The notes beneath the pieces were generated by a model that saw only the letters and a program-made list of their open reading frames with translations, ran no database searches and was not told the origin of the DNA. A DNA stretch of 60,938 nucleotides from JBBQWZ01 sp043788745 (lineage in GTDB: Bacteria > Acidobacteriota > Terriglobia > Bryobacterales > Bryobacteraceae): contig JAYVTO010000076.1 of assembly GCA_043788745.1 (NCBI GenBank), positions 1 through 60,938 of the forward strand. The letters run 5' to 3'. Positions 8,103 to 17,724 of this stretch are shown here, in pieces. Within the stretch, counting starts at the first letter, position 1, and every line of letters starts with the position of its first letter. Made by a program: the position numbers and the translations under genes.

Positions 8103-9165
8103 TGCGGGAACGGAAGCACAAACCAGAAAGTGCTGCCTTTGCCCGGCGTGCTGTTGAGCCCAATTTCGCCACCCATAAGATCGGTAAGCCGGCGGCAGAT
8201 GGCGAGCCCCAAGCCGGTGCCGCCGTATTGACGCATGGTGGAGGAATCGGCCTGGGTGAAACTCTGGAAGAGATTCTTCTGAACCGCTTCGGGAATTCCA
8301 ATGCCGGTATCCGACACGGAGAATCGAAGTGCGAAGTTTTCAGCGGAGCCGGGTTGGAGGGCAACGGCCACGCGGACGCCGCCGCCGGTTTGGGTAAACT
8401 TCACCGCGTTGCTCAGCAGGTTCACCAGCAGTTGTTTGACGCGGCCCGGATCTCCGGTCACGCGCTCCGGCAGGCGCTCGTCGAGCGGCACGTCGAGGTT
8501 GAGGTTCTTTGCCCTCACGCTCGAGTCAACCATTTGCAAACAGTCTTTGAGTAGCGGACGAATATCGAATGGGATCGATTCGAATTCCATTTTTCCGGCC
8601 TCGGCTTTACTGAAGTCGAGGACGTCGTTGATGACGTGGAGCAAGGAGCGGCCGCTGGATTGAATGGCGTCAACGAATTCGCGTTGCTCTTCGTCGAGCG
8701 GCGTATCCTCAAGCAGACTGGCCATTCCGAGGACGCCATTCATCGGAGTGCGGAGTTCGTGGCTCATGACGGCGAGAAAGTCCGACTTGATTCGCATGGT
8801 CTGTTCGGCGGCTTCCTTTGCCTCCCGCATTTTCCGCTCGGCTTCGACTTAGGCGGTGATGTCCTGACAGGTGCCGACGCCGCGAACGATCTTACCGTCC
8901 TCGCCGGCAACCGGGTGACCTGTACCGCGCACGAAGAGCGGGGGCTCGCCGGGCTTGTGGATGGCGTGCTCGAAGGTGTAGTCGATTCCGTCGGACAGTG
9001 CGCGGCCGAATGCGGTGCGCAACTGGTCGCCAAGTTTGGGGGCCGACATTTGCAGGTACTCTTCAGCACCGCCACCGCGACGATCCGGACGATGAGCTCG
9101 ACCCTGTACCGCTCTGTGGCGAGATTGGCCTGCCGAAAGGCTTGTTCGGCCTTATCGGACACGAA
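8090..9165 (-). pseudogene. PAS-containing sensor histidine kinase, disrupted
   Basis: The 3' part (8090-8830) encodes intact HisKA and HATPase_c domains: FLAVMSHELRTPMNG with the phospho-accepting His, the N-box LVNLLSNAVKFT, DTGIGIP, and YGGTGLGLAICRRL. Six codons upstream of Met 8830 an in-frame TAA at 8849-8851 separates this from the end of a PAS domain (VRGVGTCQDITA). The PAS part itself is broken. A typical linker (EQAFRQANLATERYR) near 9100-9150 continues in one frame, while AEEYLQMSAPKLGDQL onward (about 9075-8850) is in another, so there is at least one frameshift, probably with loss of the PAS core. No response regulator is adjacent. The 3' end overlaps the beta-barrel gene by 13 bases. 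Reinitiation at 8830 could still make a bare kinase core. Confidence 0.8.
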
Positions 9166-9392
9166 CGCACCAGTCCAATCGATCGGCTCAGGAGCGATCG
9201 CAGGCGAGTTCGGGCGTGTTTGCTTGGGTCCAATCACCTGCGCCCAAGGGCCGTCGGAATATGAGGGTGCAGTTCGGCAGGTTCTCGGAGAACGTGCCGC
9301 AGTTGGACCCCCGGTCATACTGGCTCATCGGTTGGACGCCTGCTTCCTTTTACTCGGGCCCCGGTATTTTGCCCCAGACGACAGGCGAAATG

Positions 9393-12300
9393 TTACTTCG
9401 GCGGACCGAGAAGGGTATTTAGTTCGGCGATCCTATTGTCGAGTTCCTTGCGCAGCACGCCGTATCGCTCGATGGCGTCGCGGCCGATCTTCTGATCGGT
9501 GGAGTTTGTAAGGCTATACAAATACGTGACATGTGTCTGGAGTTCGGGCTTACTGTAGCGGATTGCGGGTGTAATGAGGCTGGCTGCGAGATCGTTCAGG
9601 CGCGCCATCGTGTCGGCTGGCAGTGACGCCGCACGGCGGGCGTCACGCACGCGGGCGACGGCTTTGTTGACTTCGCTGACGAGGTCGCGGACTCGCATGT
9701 TGTGGTCGAATTGCTCTTTCAGATCGGTGATCGTTACGCCGGTCTTGATGACGCGCGGGTCTTCGACGACGATGAGGGGCTGGGTTTGGGTCCAGGCTCC
9801 GGAGGTGAGGCGTACGGAGTATTTGCCCGGGACGGCCGTCGGCCCGTTCGGTCCGGCTGGTCGCGCGGCGCTTTGCCAGGCTCCGGGGTAGCGGAGATCC
9901 CAGGTGAAGCGGTGCATTCCGGCTGACTTGTCGAGACGGGTGGGTCCGCCGCGGCCACGGAAGCCGGCTCCTTCGTCTTCGTCGGGCGGGGCTTCGACGG
10001 CGGCGGGGCGCTCGTCAGCGCCGGCGCTGGTAAAGGTGCGGATCAGTTTGCCGGTGGAGTCCAGGATGTCCATCGTGATATCGGCACTGGGCGCGGAGGC
10101 GAGGTAGTAGTCGATGGCAGCTCCGGCGAGCGGATACTGCAGGCCGAAGCCGCCGCGGCCGCCGCGGCCTGGGGTACGGATTGCATCGCGCGGCGCATAT
10201 AGGATTGCATCCGCGGTCGCAGAGTTCTCCGACAACTGATGCAGCGCCGTCAAGTTGTCGAGAATCCAGAACGAGCGGCCTTGCGTCGAGAGGATGAGGT
10301 CTTTGTGCGCGACGCGGATGTCGGTGATTGGCGTCACGGGCAGGTTCAGTTGGAAAGACTGCCACTGCGCGCCGTTGTTGAACGAAACGTAGAGGCCGAA
10401 TTCAGTGCCGGCGTAGAGCAATCCCGCGCGATCGGGATCTTCGCGGACAACGCGCGTGGGCTCATCGGCGGCGATGCCGTTTTTGCCGTCGGTAAGGCGG
10501 GCCCAGGTCTTGCCGAAGTCGTCGGTGCGATAAATATACGGCGCGAAATCGCCGAGGAGGTAGCGATAGATTGCCACGTAGGCGGTTCCGGCGCGCCTGG
10601 GGCTGGGTTCGATGTTCTGGACGCGGCCTCCGGGAGGCAGATCTTTCGGCGTGACGTTGGTCCAATGCTTGCCGTCGTCGCGGGTGACGTAGACGAGGCC
10701 ATCGTTCGAGCCGGTCCAGATGAGGCCCTGCTGCGCGGGCGATTCACGGATGGCGTAGAGGGTGCTGTAGACTTCTTCGCCGGTTGCGTCGCGGGTAACG
10801 GGAGCGCCGCTGGCCTGTTGGGATTCGCCGGGCGGATACGCGGTGAGATCGGGGCTGATCTTCTCCCACGTGACGCCGCCGTCGCGCGTGCGATGGAGGT
10901 ACTGCGAGCCGTAGTAGACGACGCGGTGGTCGTGCGGCGAGAGGTCCATGGGGGAGACGCGCTGAAAGCGGTAGATCAATTCCGCGCCGCCGTTGCCGTA
11001 GAGCGATTGCGCGCCGACCCAGTAGCGCTCTTCATTGCTGGTCTTGAGGTTCAGGCGGCTGAATTGGCCTTTGCAACTGCCGTAGACGAGTTCCGGGTTG
11101 ACGGGATCGGGAAAAATGGGGCCAGTTTCGCAGCCCGGTCCAGTGCGAAAATCCTGGCCATCGCCGAGCGGCAGGCTGGGCGCGATGACGGTGCTGTTGT
11201 CCTGTTGCGCGCCGTAGACGCGGTACGGATATTGATTGTCGACGGCGACCTGATACATCTCGGCGGTGGGCTGGTTCGATTGGGTGCTCCAGGTGCGGCC
11301 GCCATCGAGGGAGACGTTCGCGCCGCCGTCGTTGGCCTGAATCATGAGGTCGGAGTTTTTGGGGTTGATCCAGACGTCGTGATTATCGCCGTGCGGTACG
11401 CGTGAGGAGCGGAAGGTCTTGCCGCCGTCGGTCGACTTGTACCAGCCTTCATTGCCGACGTAAACGACGTCGGAGTTATTGGGATCGACGCCGAGTGTTG
11501 TGTAGTAGAACGGCCGTGTGGTGAGGTTGCTCGCGCCGTTGATGAGGGACCACGAAGCGCCGGCGTCTTCGGAACGGTACAAGCCGGAGCCGGGCTTGGC
11601 TTCGATCAGCGCGTAGATGCGATTGGGCTTGGAATCGGAGATGGCGACGTTGCTGCGTCCGAAGATTTCATTGGGCAGTCCGCCGGCGAGCTTGTTCCAG
11701 GTGTCGCCGCCGTCGGTGGATTTATAGATGCCGCCCTCGCGCGCGCCGCTGAGGATGGTCCAGGGCTTGCGCTGTCCGAACCACATCGAAGCGAAGATGA
11801 CCTTGGGATTGCCGGGTTGGAGTTCGAGGTCGGCCGCGCCTACAGCGTCCGAGATGAACAGCAGGTTCCTCCAGGTCTTGCCGCCGTCGGCAGAGCGGTA
11901 GAGGCCGCGCTCTTTGTTGGGGACGAACGGATTGCCGAGGACGGCGACGTAGACGAGGTCGGGATTCGACGGATGGACGCGGATGGTCGAGATCTGGCCG
12001 GCGTCGCGGAGTCCGGAGAAGGTCCAGGTTTTGCCGGCGTCGGTGGATTTGTACATGCCGCGGCCGATGGAGACGTTGCTGCGGATCTTCGAGGAGCCGG
12101 TTCCGGCGTAGATGATGTCGGGATTCGAGAGGGAGACTTCGACGGCACCCATCGAAGCGGCGGCGAAGTAGCCGTCGGAGATGTTAGTCCAGGTGAATCC
12201 GGCGTCGGTGGTCTTCCAGACGCCGCCGCCGGTGGAGCCCATGTAGAAGGTTCGGGGTTGCGACGGGACTCCGGTGGCTGTGGTGACACGGCCGCCGCGC

Positions 12301-12467
12301 TCCGGGCCAATCATGCGGTAGCGGAGTCCGGACCAGAGGGCAGGCTTGAACGCATCCGCGCTGGACGCCGCGGAGAGAGATCCTCGTAGGGCGGCAATCG
12401 AGGTCGCGAGGATACCAATCCCGGCGAGAGCAGTGAGAAGGCGAAGCGGCGTTTTCGAGGTGGTCAT
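9393..12467 (-). CDS. Exported BNR/sortilin-like beta-propeller protein
   Basis: Large 1024-aa exported protein with a signal peptide (LRLLTALAGIGILATSIAALRG). It contains many BNR/Asp-box blades of the form SxDGGxTW; visible examples are STDAGKTWTF, SADGGKTWRN, STDGGDTWNK, SEDAGASWSL, STDGGKTFRS, TRDGGVTWEK and TRDDGKHWTN. This is the sortilin/VPS10-like propeller commonly annotated as 'glycosyl hydrolase' or 'WD40/YVTN/BNR-like repeat protein' in Acidobacteriota. No catalytic residues are evident, so an enzymatic role is unproven. A glycine-rich stretch (RGGRGGFGLQY) and a C-terminal FlgD-like or helical region (about 770-1024) follow the blades. About 230 bases of degraded sequence separate it from the kinase pseudogene. 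Confidence 0.85.
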   Translation of the reverse strand: MTTSKTPLRLLTALAGIGILATSIAALRGSLSAASSADAFKPALWSGLRYRMIGPERGGRVTTATGVPSQPRTFYMGSTGGGVWKTTDAGFTWTNISDGYFAAASMGAVEVSLSNPDIIYAGTGSSKIRSNVSIGRGMYKSTDAGKTWTFSGLRDAGQISTIRVHPSNPDLVYVAVLGNPFVPNKERGLYRSADGGKTWRNLLFISDAVGAADLELQPGNPKVIFASMWFGQRKPWTILSGAREGGIYKSTDGGDTWNKLAGGLPNEIFGRSNVAISDSKPNRIYALIEAKPGSGLYRSEDAGASWSLINGASNLTTRPFYYTTLGVDPNNSDVVYVGNEGWYKSTDGGKTFRSSRVPHGDNHDVWINPKNSDLMIQANDGGANVSLDGGRTWSTQSNQPTAEMYQVAVDNQYPYRVYGAQQDNSTVIAPSLPLGDGQDFRTGPGCETGPIFPDPVNPELVYGSCKGQFSRLNLKTSNEERYWVGAQSLYGNGGAELIYRFQRVSPMDLSPHDHRVVYYGSQYLHRTRDGGVTWEKISPDLTAYPPGESQQASGAPVTRDATGEEVYSTLYAIRESPAQQGLIWTGSNDGLVYVTRDDGKHWTNVTPKDLPPGGRVQNIEPSPRRAGTAYVAIYRYLLGDFAPYIYRTDDFGKTWARLTDGKNGIAADEPTRVVREDPDRAGLLYAGTEFGLYVSFNNGAQWQSFQLNLPVTPITDIRVAHKDLILSTQGRSFWILDNLTALHQLSENSATADAILYAPRDAIRTPGRGGRGGFGLQYPLAGAAIDYYLASAPSADITMDILDSTGKLIRTFTSAGADERPAAVEAPPDEDEGAGFRGRGGPTRLDKSAGMHRFTWDLRYPGAWQSAARPAGPNGPTAVPGKYSVRLTSGAWTQTQPLIVVEDPRVIKTGVTITDLKEQFDHNMRVRDLVSEVNKAVARVRDARRAASLPADTMARLNDLAASLITPAIRYSKPELQTHVTYLYSLTNSTDQKIGRDAIERYGVLRKELDNRIAELNTLLGPPK

Positions 12468-12629
12468 TTCGGTTCTCTGATTCTACCCGACGCTTGCGTC
12501 GCTCTGGTGTCCTGCAACCGGCAGCGGTGGTTTTCAGCCAGTGATCCGAGAGGCTGAGTTTGCTAAGTCACGAAGTATGCTCAGGTTACGATTGGCAGCG
12601 AATTTGCACCTACAGAATGCTTAGTTCCT

Positions 12630-12634
12630 GGAGG
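12630..12634 (+). promoter_or_regulatory. Strong GGAGG ribosome binding site
   Basis: GGAGG lies seven bases before the ATG at 12642 and fixes the start of the glycine-rich secreted protein. It is among the cleanest Shine-Dalgarno sites in the window and suggests high expression. Confidence 0.7.
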
Positions 12635-12641
12635 TTTCCGT

Positions 12642-13154
12642 ATGACTCGAATCGCTCAGTGGCTTAAGAGGGCGGCGTTGCCAGCCTTGCTGATGGTGAC
12701 CGTACTGGTGGCGTTCAGCCCGGTGAGCGCGAATGCGCAGCGCGGGGGAGGCGGTGGCGGCGGCCGCGGCGGATCCGGTGGCGGAGGGCGTGGGTTCTCC
12801 GGTGGCGGCGGAGGAGGCGGGTCGCGTGGGTTCGCCGGCGGCGGTGGCCGAGGTTACGTGGGTGGTGGATCGCGGGGCTATGTCGGCGGCGGCGCTCGAG
12901 GTTTCGTTGGTGGCCGTGGGTTCGGCGGCGGCGGCCGGGGATATTATGGAGGCGGTTCCGGGGTTGGATCGCGCTTCTATGGATCGCGTTACTTCAATGG
13001 TTCGCGCGGCTGGGGCTACTATCGCGGCGGAATCTTCCTTGGGCTTCCGGCGCTCGGATATGGGTACGGATACGGCGGATACTGCGCTCCGAACGGCTAC
13101 TACGACGGCTGGGGTTACTGGCATCCCCTGCCGGGCTGCTACGTTCCGTACTAG
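12642..13154 (+). CDS. Secreted glycine-rich repeat protein
   Basis: A 170-aa protein with a good signal peptide (about residues 1-34, LPALLMVTVLVAFSPVSANAQ, cleavage after NAQ). The mature part is low complexity: poly-glycine with Arg/Ser/Phe/Tyr interruptions (GGGGRGF, SRGFAGG, RGYVGG), then a tyrosine-glycine tract (GYGYGYGGY) and a short aromatic tail with two cysteines (YCAPNGYYDGWGYWHPLPGCYVPY). Proteins with this N-to-C design are common in Acidobacteriota and are of unknown function; a surface or adhesive role is a guess. It is monocistronic, with convergent methyltransferase downstream and the BNR gene divergent upstream. Confidence 0.8.
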   Translation: MTRIAQWLKRAALPALLMVTVLVAFSPVSANAQRGGGGGGGRGGSGGGGRGFSGGGGGGGSRGFAGGGGRGYVGGGSRGYVGGGARGFVGGRGFGGGGRGYYGGGSGVGSRFYGSRYFNGSRGWGYYRGGIFLGLPALGYGYGYGGYCAPNGYYDGWGYWHPLPGCYVPY

Positions 13155-13197
13155 AAATTTGGAGCGTAGTTTCGGTTCACATGCCTGGAGACCTGTG

Positions 13198-14217
13198 TTA
13201 CCGGGCTTTTTGGGAAACCATGACGCTTTGCGGCATGCCGGTAATGTCGTGCTTTTCTGACTTGGCGAAGCCGGAGCGGGCAAACATTCCCTGGTACTCG
13301 TTCCAAGTGTAGGAATCGCCCGCCGGAGTGGATGCCAGCATGATGATTGCGAAACCTGCCGCTCCGCCAGGTGTTACGCGATCTTCGTTGGGCACTGTGT
13401 CGAGCGTGACAGCGCGACCGCCTGGCGCGAGCGCGGCGTGGACTTTACGGAGAAAAACTTCGCAGGTCGGCATGTCGAAGTGGTGCAGAAAGTTCGTGAT
13501 CAGCACGACATCGTAAGGGCCGCCGAAATCGACCGCGAAGGCATCGCCGGGTAGATTCCTGTGGCGATCCGCGACGCCGGCCAGAGCGGCATTCTCGCTG
13601 GCTACTTCCAGCACGTTGGGCCAATCGAGGGCCGTGATGGTGGCTTTCGGATTGTGCCTGGCGATGGTAACGCCGAAGATGCCGTGTCCGGCCGCGACGT
13701 CGAGCACTTTCATCGGCTTCCCCTCGCGCGCGCCCAGCACTTCGGAGATCGTCTCAGCCGGAATAGCCATCATCGGTGCCATGGAGCGTGCGAAAAGAAC
13801 CCAGATCGGGTTGTCGTAGGAGACCGTTCCGCCCTCAATCAAAGTTCCGCCCTTGCGTACCACCTCGGTCAGGCTTTCAAAGTGCTTCATCAGGTCGGTG
13901 GACGCCAGGAAGTTTGCCACGCTGCCCATGTAGGCCGGCGAGTGGCGGTTGAGGAAGATGCCCGAATCCTGCGTGAGTGAATACTGGTCGCCGGATTTCC
14001 CCAGAAAGCCCATGATGACCAGGTAGTCGCACAGCACGCGGACACCTTTTGTCGAGGCGTTGGCGCGCACGGCCAGCGCGGCGACGGTATTCGCGCCATC
14101 GGCGATGCCCGTGAAGATATCGAGGTCGATCCCCGCTTTCAGCACGTGGGTGCGCGGGAACGAGAACAGCGTATCCATGAACAGAGCGGGCGACGGCGCG
14201 TTGGCGTGAGAAGACAT
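13198..14217 (-). CDS. SAM-dependent O-methyltransferase (family 2)
   Basis: A 339-aa class I methyltransferase of the O-methyltransferase 2 type (acetylserotonin, hydroxyneurosporene and BchU-like enzymes). An N-terminal winged-helix dimerisation domain (about 10-100) precedes the Rossmann core. In the core, VLDVAAGHGIFGVTIAR is the SAM-binding motif I (about 172-188), ALDWPNVLEVA is the acidic second strand, and DVVLITNFLHHFD holds the conserved active-site-like His pair. I start at Met 14217 (MSSHANAPSPALFMDTLF), where homologues begin; the frame extends 40 codons further to 14337 without resemblance to the family. The substrate is unknown, and no biosynthetic cluster surrounds it. Confidence 0.86.
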   Translation of the reverse strand: MSSHANAPSPALFMDTLFSFPRTHVLKAGIDLDIFTGIADGANTVAALAVRANASTKGVRVLCDYLVIMGFLGKSGDQYSLTQDSGIFLNRHSPAYMGSVANFLASTDLMKHFESLTEVVRKGGTLIEGGTVSYDNPIWVLFARSMAPMMAIPAETISEVLGAREGKPMKVLDVAAGHGIFGVTIARHNPKATITALDWPNVLEVASENAALAGVADRHRNLPGDAFAVDFGGPYDVVLITNFLHHFDMPTCEVFLRKVHAALAPGGRAVTLDTVPNEDRVTPGGAAGFAIIMLASTPAGDSYTWNEYQGMFARSGFAKSEKHDITGMPQSVMVSQKAR

Positions 14218-14396
14218 GCACGCTAGTATATCTTCGGAATTTTTCGAGTCGCCGGACGCTGCTGGCCGGGGCAGGGCGGACCTCATCGGCATGGCAGGAG
14301 CGGCCAGATACTTTGCCCTGTAAAGCAATTTCTGCATTCGCCCCGCCTAACCGCCGTCCTGTCACTGAGTCTAACCGGGCAAATGGAAACAGGAAA

Positions 14397-15032
14397 ATGC
14401 AAGCAGGCCAACTGGATGCAAGGGATTCTACGATAGAGCAGGCCCTTCCCGTAATGCTCGAAACCGACCCTTCGGTATCCGATGGCGCGATCGTCGCCCG
14501 CATTCGCGGCGGCGACTCCGACGCTTACAGGCTCCTTGTCGAGCGCCATGGCCGAAGCGTGTTCCGGCTGGCGTATCGGATGACGGGGAACGAGCAGGAC
14601 GCCGAAGACGTGGTGCAGGAGACCTTCCTTCGGGCGTACAAGCAGTTGGCGCGCTTTGAGGATCGCGCGAGTTTTGGAACGTGGGTCTACAGAATTGCGG
14701 CGAACTATTCGTTGGATCTGATTCGATCCAGGAAGCCACAGAAGGCGCGGCAGACCAATGACGCCGAAGACATTATGGCGGGGATCGCATCGGGCGCGCC
14801 GGGGCCGGATCGGCTCTTGGTAAGCGGCCGCATTCAGGAAACGCTGGACGCCGCGATGCGCGAGTTGAGCCAGCAGGAGCGGACGGCGTTCGTACTGCGC
14901 CACTTTGAAGGCCAGTCGATCGAAGAGATTGGCGGGACGCTCGGTCTCGGAACGAACGCGACGAAGCACAGCATTTTCCGCGCGGTACAAAAGCTGCGCA
15001 AGGCATTGGAGCCGCTGGTGAGTCCGGCGTAG
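14397..15032 (+). CDS. ECF-type RNA polymerase sigma factor
   Basis: A 211-aa sigma-70 family factor. Sigma region 2 is seen in YRLLVERHGRSVFRLAYRMTGNEQDAEDVVQETFLRAYKQLARF. The tail of region 2 (FGTWVYRIAANYSLDLIRSRKP) follows, then region 4 (LSQQERTAFVLRHFEGQSIEEIGGTLGLGTNATKHSIFRAVQKLRKAL) with its helix-turn-helix. The start at 14397 is preceded by an AGGA box; Met 14454 is the other candidate and would remove a 19-residue leader not needed by the domain. The anti-sigma gene follows after 18 bases. Together with the two downstream HEAT-repeat proteins, this is a likely envelope-stress or signal regulon. Confidence 0.92.
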   Translation: MQAGQLDARDSTIEQALPVMLETDPSVSDGAIVARIRGGDSDAYRLLVERHGRSVFRLAYRMTGNEQDAEDVVQETFLRAYKQLARFEDRASFGTWVYRIAANYSLDLIRSRKPQKARQTNDAEDIMAGIASGAPGPDRLLVSGRIQETLDAAMRELSQQERTAFVLRHFEGQSIEEIGGTLGLGTNATKHSIFRAVQKLRKALEPLVSPA

Positions 15033-15050
15033 GGAAGCGAAAGAAGCAAG

Positions 15051-15830
15051 ATGGAACACCTGACCGAAGAACTATTGATGCTGCACTACTATGGCGAACT
15101 GAATACGCCAGGCGAGACGGGGCCCGCCGTCGACGCGGACGTGCATCTTTCTGAATGCGCGGATTGCCGTGCGCTTTATCAAACGCTGCAGCGGGTTCTC
15201 AATACGGTCGACGCGGCTCCTCTGCCGGAGCGGCCGGCGGACTACGAAGCGCAGCTTTGGAATCGGGTCGCGCCGAGTCTGCCGAAGACGCGCCGCGCGG
15301 GTTGGCGCGGCTGGTTCGCGACGCATCAGAAGTGGATCGCGGCGACGGCGATGGCGGGGATGCTGGTGGCGGCGTTCCTGGCGGGGCGCGTCAGCAAACC
15401 GACGGCTCCAGCAGGCGGCACGGTGGCATCGAACGACAAGGTTCGCGAGCGCCTGCTGCTGGTGGCGGTCGGCGACCACCTGGAGCGCTCGCAGATGGTT
15501 CTCGTCGAAGTCACGAATGTCGGCGCGACGAAGGGCAAGTTCGATATCAGCTACGAACAGATGGCGGCGGAAGATCTGGTGGAAGCGAATCGCATCTATC
15601 GCCAGACGGCGCTGAGCACGGGCGATACGGGAACGGCAGCGCTGCTCGACGATCTGGAGCGCACATTGCTCGAGATCGCGCATAGCCCCGCGCAGATGAA
15701 CTCCAATCAGTTGACGGACCTGCGGCAACAGATCGAAGATCGCGGGCTGCTGTTCAAAGTCAAAGTATTTCAGTCGAAGGTAAACGCGCGCGAAAGCGCT
15801 CCAGTGGTTGGGGCGCAAGGAACTTTGTAG
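15051..15830 (+). CDS. Zinc-finger anti-sigma factor, membrane anchored
   Basis: A 259-aa protein with an N-terminal anti-sigma zinc-finger motif H-x3-C-x2-C (HLSECADC, about 33-40), preceded by the typical LTEELLMLHYYGEL helix. One transmembrane helix (AATAMAGMLVAAFLAG, about 100-116) follows. A C-terminal periplasmic helical domain of about 140 aa contains heptad-like stretches. In this family the finger region holds the ECF factor at the membrane and releases it on an envelope signal. It is encoded directly after the sigma factor in the same direction, so pairing is very likely. The periplasmic domain was not recognised. Confidence 0.88.
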   Translation: MEHLTEELLMLHYYGELNTPGETGPAVDADVHLSECADCRALYQTLQRVLNTVDAAPLPERPADYEAQLWNRVAPSLPKTRRAGWRGWFATHQKWIAATAMAGMLVAAFLAGRVSKPTAPAGGTVASNDKVRERLLLVAVGDHLERSQMVLVEVTNVGATKGKFDISYEQMAAEDLVEANRIYRQTALSTGDTGTAALLDDLERTLLEIAHSPAQMNSNQLTDLRQQIEDRGLLFKVKVFQSKVNARESAPVVGAQGTL

Positions 15831-15951
15831 TTACGAAGAAGGCCGGTCTCCGGCAACTCCCGCAGCGTTTGCCTCGCACGAGGCGAACGACAGACGGGAG
15901 ACCCGGGGGCCAGGCAAGGCAACGAAGACCGATCCAAAGGAACACAACGAA

Positions 15952-17712
15952 ATGACCACGAAACCATTCATCCGCTCGCTCGTAGTTACAGGCATAGCAG
16001 CACTGGCAGGCGCCGGACTGGCGTTACAGGCGCAACCTGTCCCTTTCCCCCCAGTTCCGGCGCGGCCCGCACAGGCGCCGACGCCGTTTATGGTTCCTGC
16101 CGCGAAGGCTCCGCTCGCCCCAGGTGCGCCGACTCCGTTCTTGTTTGCGCAATCGCCGCGCCCAGCGGCTGCGCCGCGCGCCCCGCAGGAACCGCCGGCA
16201 CCTCCGGATGCTCCCGCGCCGCCTGCTCCGTCGGCTGCGGCTGTCCCGTGGGGGTTCTCGTATTCGCAGGGTTCGCGCTCGTTGTTTGACGACAACTGGA
16301 GCGCCACGCTGGCAGCGCCGGCCAGGATCGCAGGAACCTTTGGATCGGGACAGCGCTTTGCATTTGCCGATTCCTTCGGTGGCTTCGAACATCTGGATGG
16401 AGTGCTGGCGGGGCTCGACACGAATCTCTTTCCATTGGTTTCGCAGCTCTCGATGCTCTATCAGTCCGGTCAGGCTAACGCTCAGGCCGGCGCGCAATCG
16501 AGCGAGCGAGCGCGCGATGCGGAAGAGCGAGCCCGCGATGCCGCTCAACGTGCTCGCGACTCGTTGCAACGCGCCCGCGACAGCGAGATGTCGAACTCCG
16601 ATGCCTATCAATCGGGTTCGCGCTACCTCGACAAGCGCGACTATGAGCGGGCTCTCAAGTACTTCGAGAAGGTCGTTGAAGCGAAGTCGGCGCGCGCCGA
16701 CGGAGCTACCTATTGGAAGGCCTAGACGCTGGGCAAGATGGGAAGGCGCGAAGAGGCGCTGGCCGCACTGACGGCTTTGCAGAGCAATTTTCCGCAAAGC
16801 CGCTGGGTGAACGACGCGAAGGCGCTCGCCGGCGAGTTGCGTCAGGCTTCGGGGCAGGGCGTTTCACCGGAAAAGGAAAGCGACGAAGACCTGAAACTGC
16901 TGGCGATCAACAGCCTGATTCAATCGGACCCCGATCGCGCTGTGCCGCTGCTCGAGAAGCTGCTGAACGATCCGAAGAACGCGTTGAAGCTGAAAGAGCG
17001 TGCGCTGTTCGTACTGGCGCAAACGCGCAATGAGAAAGCGCGCAGCATCGTGGCTTCGTACGCGAAGGGTGCGTCATCGAATCCCGATCTGCAAATGAAG
17101 GCGGTCGAGTACCTGGGTTCGTTCGGCTCAAAGGAGTCGCGGGCGATGCTGGGAGACATTTACGCTTCGGTGTCCGACGTCGCCGTGAAGCGCGCGGTGC
17201 TGCGCGGCTTCATGCTGGCGCAGGACAAAGAGCGCCTTTTTAACGCGGCCAAGAGCGAGCCGAACACGGATCTGCGGCACGAAGCGATTCGCTATCTGGG
17301 AGCGATTCGCGCCGAGGTCGAACTGGGATCGCTGTACTCGAGCGAAACGAGCGTTGAGAACAAAGAGATGATCATCCAGTCGATGTTCCAGACCGGGCAG
17401 GCGGACAAGCTGCTGGAAATCGCGAAGGCCGAAAAGGATGTGAAGCTGCGGCGGGGCGCGATCCGGGGGCTCGGGATGATCAAGAAGGAAAAGACCGCCG
17501 ATCCGTTGTTGACTCTCTATAGTTCGGAATCGGACAAAACGGTGAAGCAGGAGATTATCCGGGCGCTGTTTGTCCAGAACTCGGCGAAACAACTAGTCGA
17601 TGTGGCGAAAAAGGAGACAGACGGGGAACTAAAGCGCGAGTGTGTGCGTAACCTGTCCATGATGAAGTCGAAGGACGCCACCGACTACATGATCGAAATC
17701 CTGGGCAAGTAG
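15952..17712 (+). pseudogene. Secreted TPR/HEAT-repeat protein split by in-frame TAG
   Basis: The reading frame begins at ATG 15952 with a signal peptide (SLVVTGIAALAGAGLALQAQ). It continues through a proline/alanine-rich segment (about 25-110) and an Arg/Ala/Asp-rich coiled coil (SERARDAEERARDAAQRARD, about 183-212). It then enters a tetratricopeptide repeat (RYLDKRDYERALKYFEKVVE ... ATYWKA). A TAG at 16723-16725 stops it, but the same frame resumes at once with LGKMGRREEALAAL, the second half of the TPR, followed by about 280 residues of HEAT repeats up to 17712. A tyrosine codon (TAC/TAT) one base away from TAG would restore a 586-aa protein. It could be a true pseudogene, a sequencing error, or two separate polypeptides with restart at ATG 16738. 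Confidence 0.8.
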
Positions 17713-17724
17713 GAGAGCGCCAAC

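Noticed and set aside
9166..9392. Possible small gene between the kinase remnant and the BNR gene
   Set aside because: Frames on both strands lack a start with a ribosome site and any familiar sequence; it is more likely decayed upstream kinase DNA.
10239..11405. A 388-aa plus-strand frame inside the BNR protein gene
   Set aside because: It is antisense to clear Asp-box repeats on the minus strand.
14217..14337. N-terminal 40-residue extension of the O-methyltransferase
   Set aside because: It lies upstream of the family start, has no conserved features and invades the sigma-factor leader.
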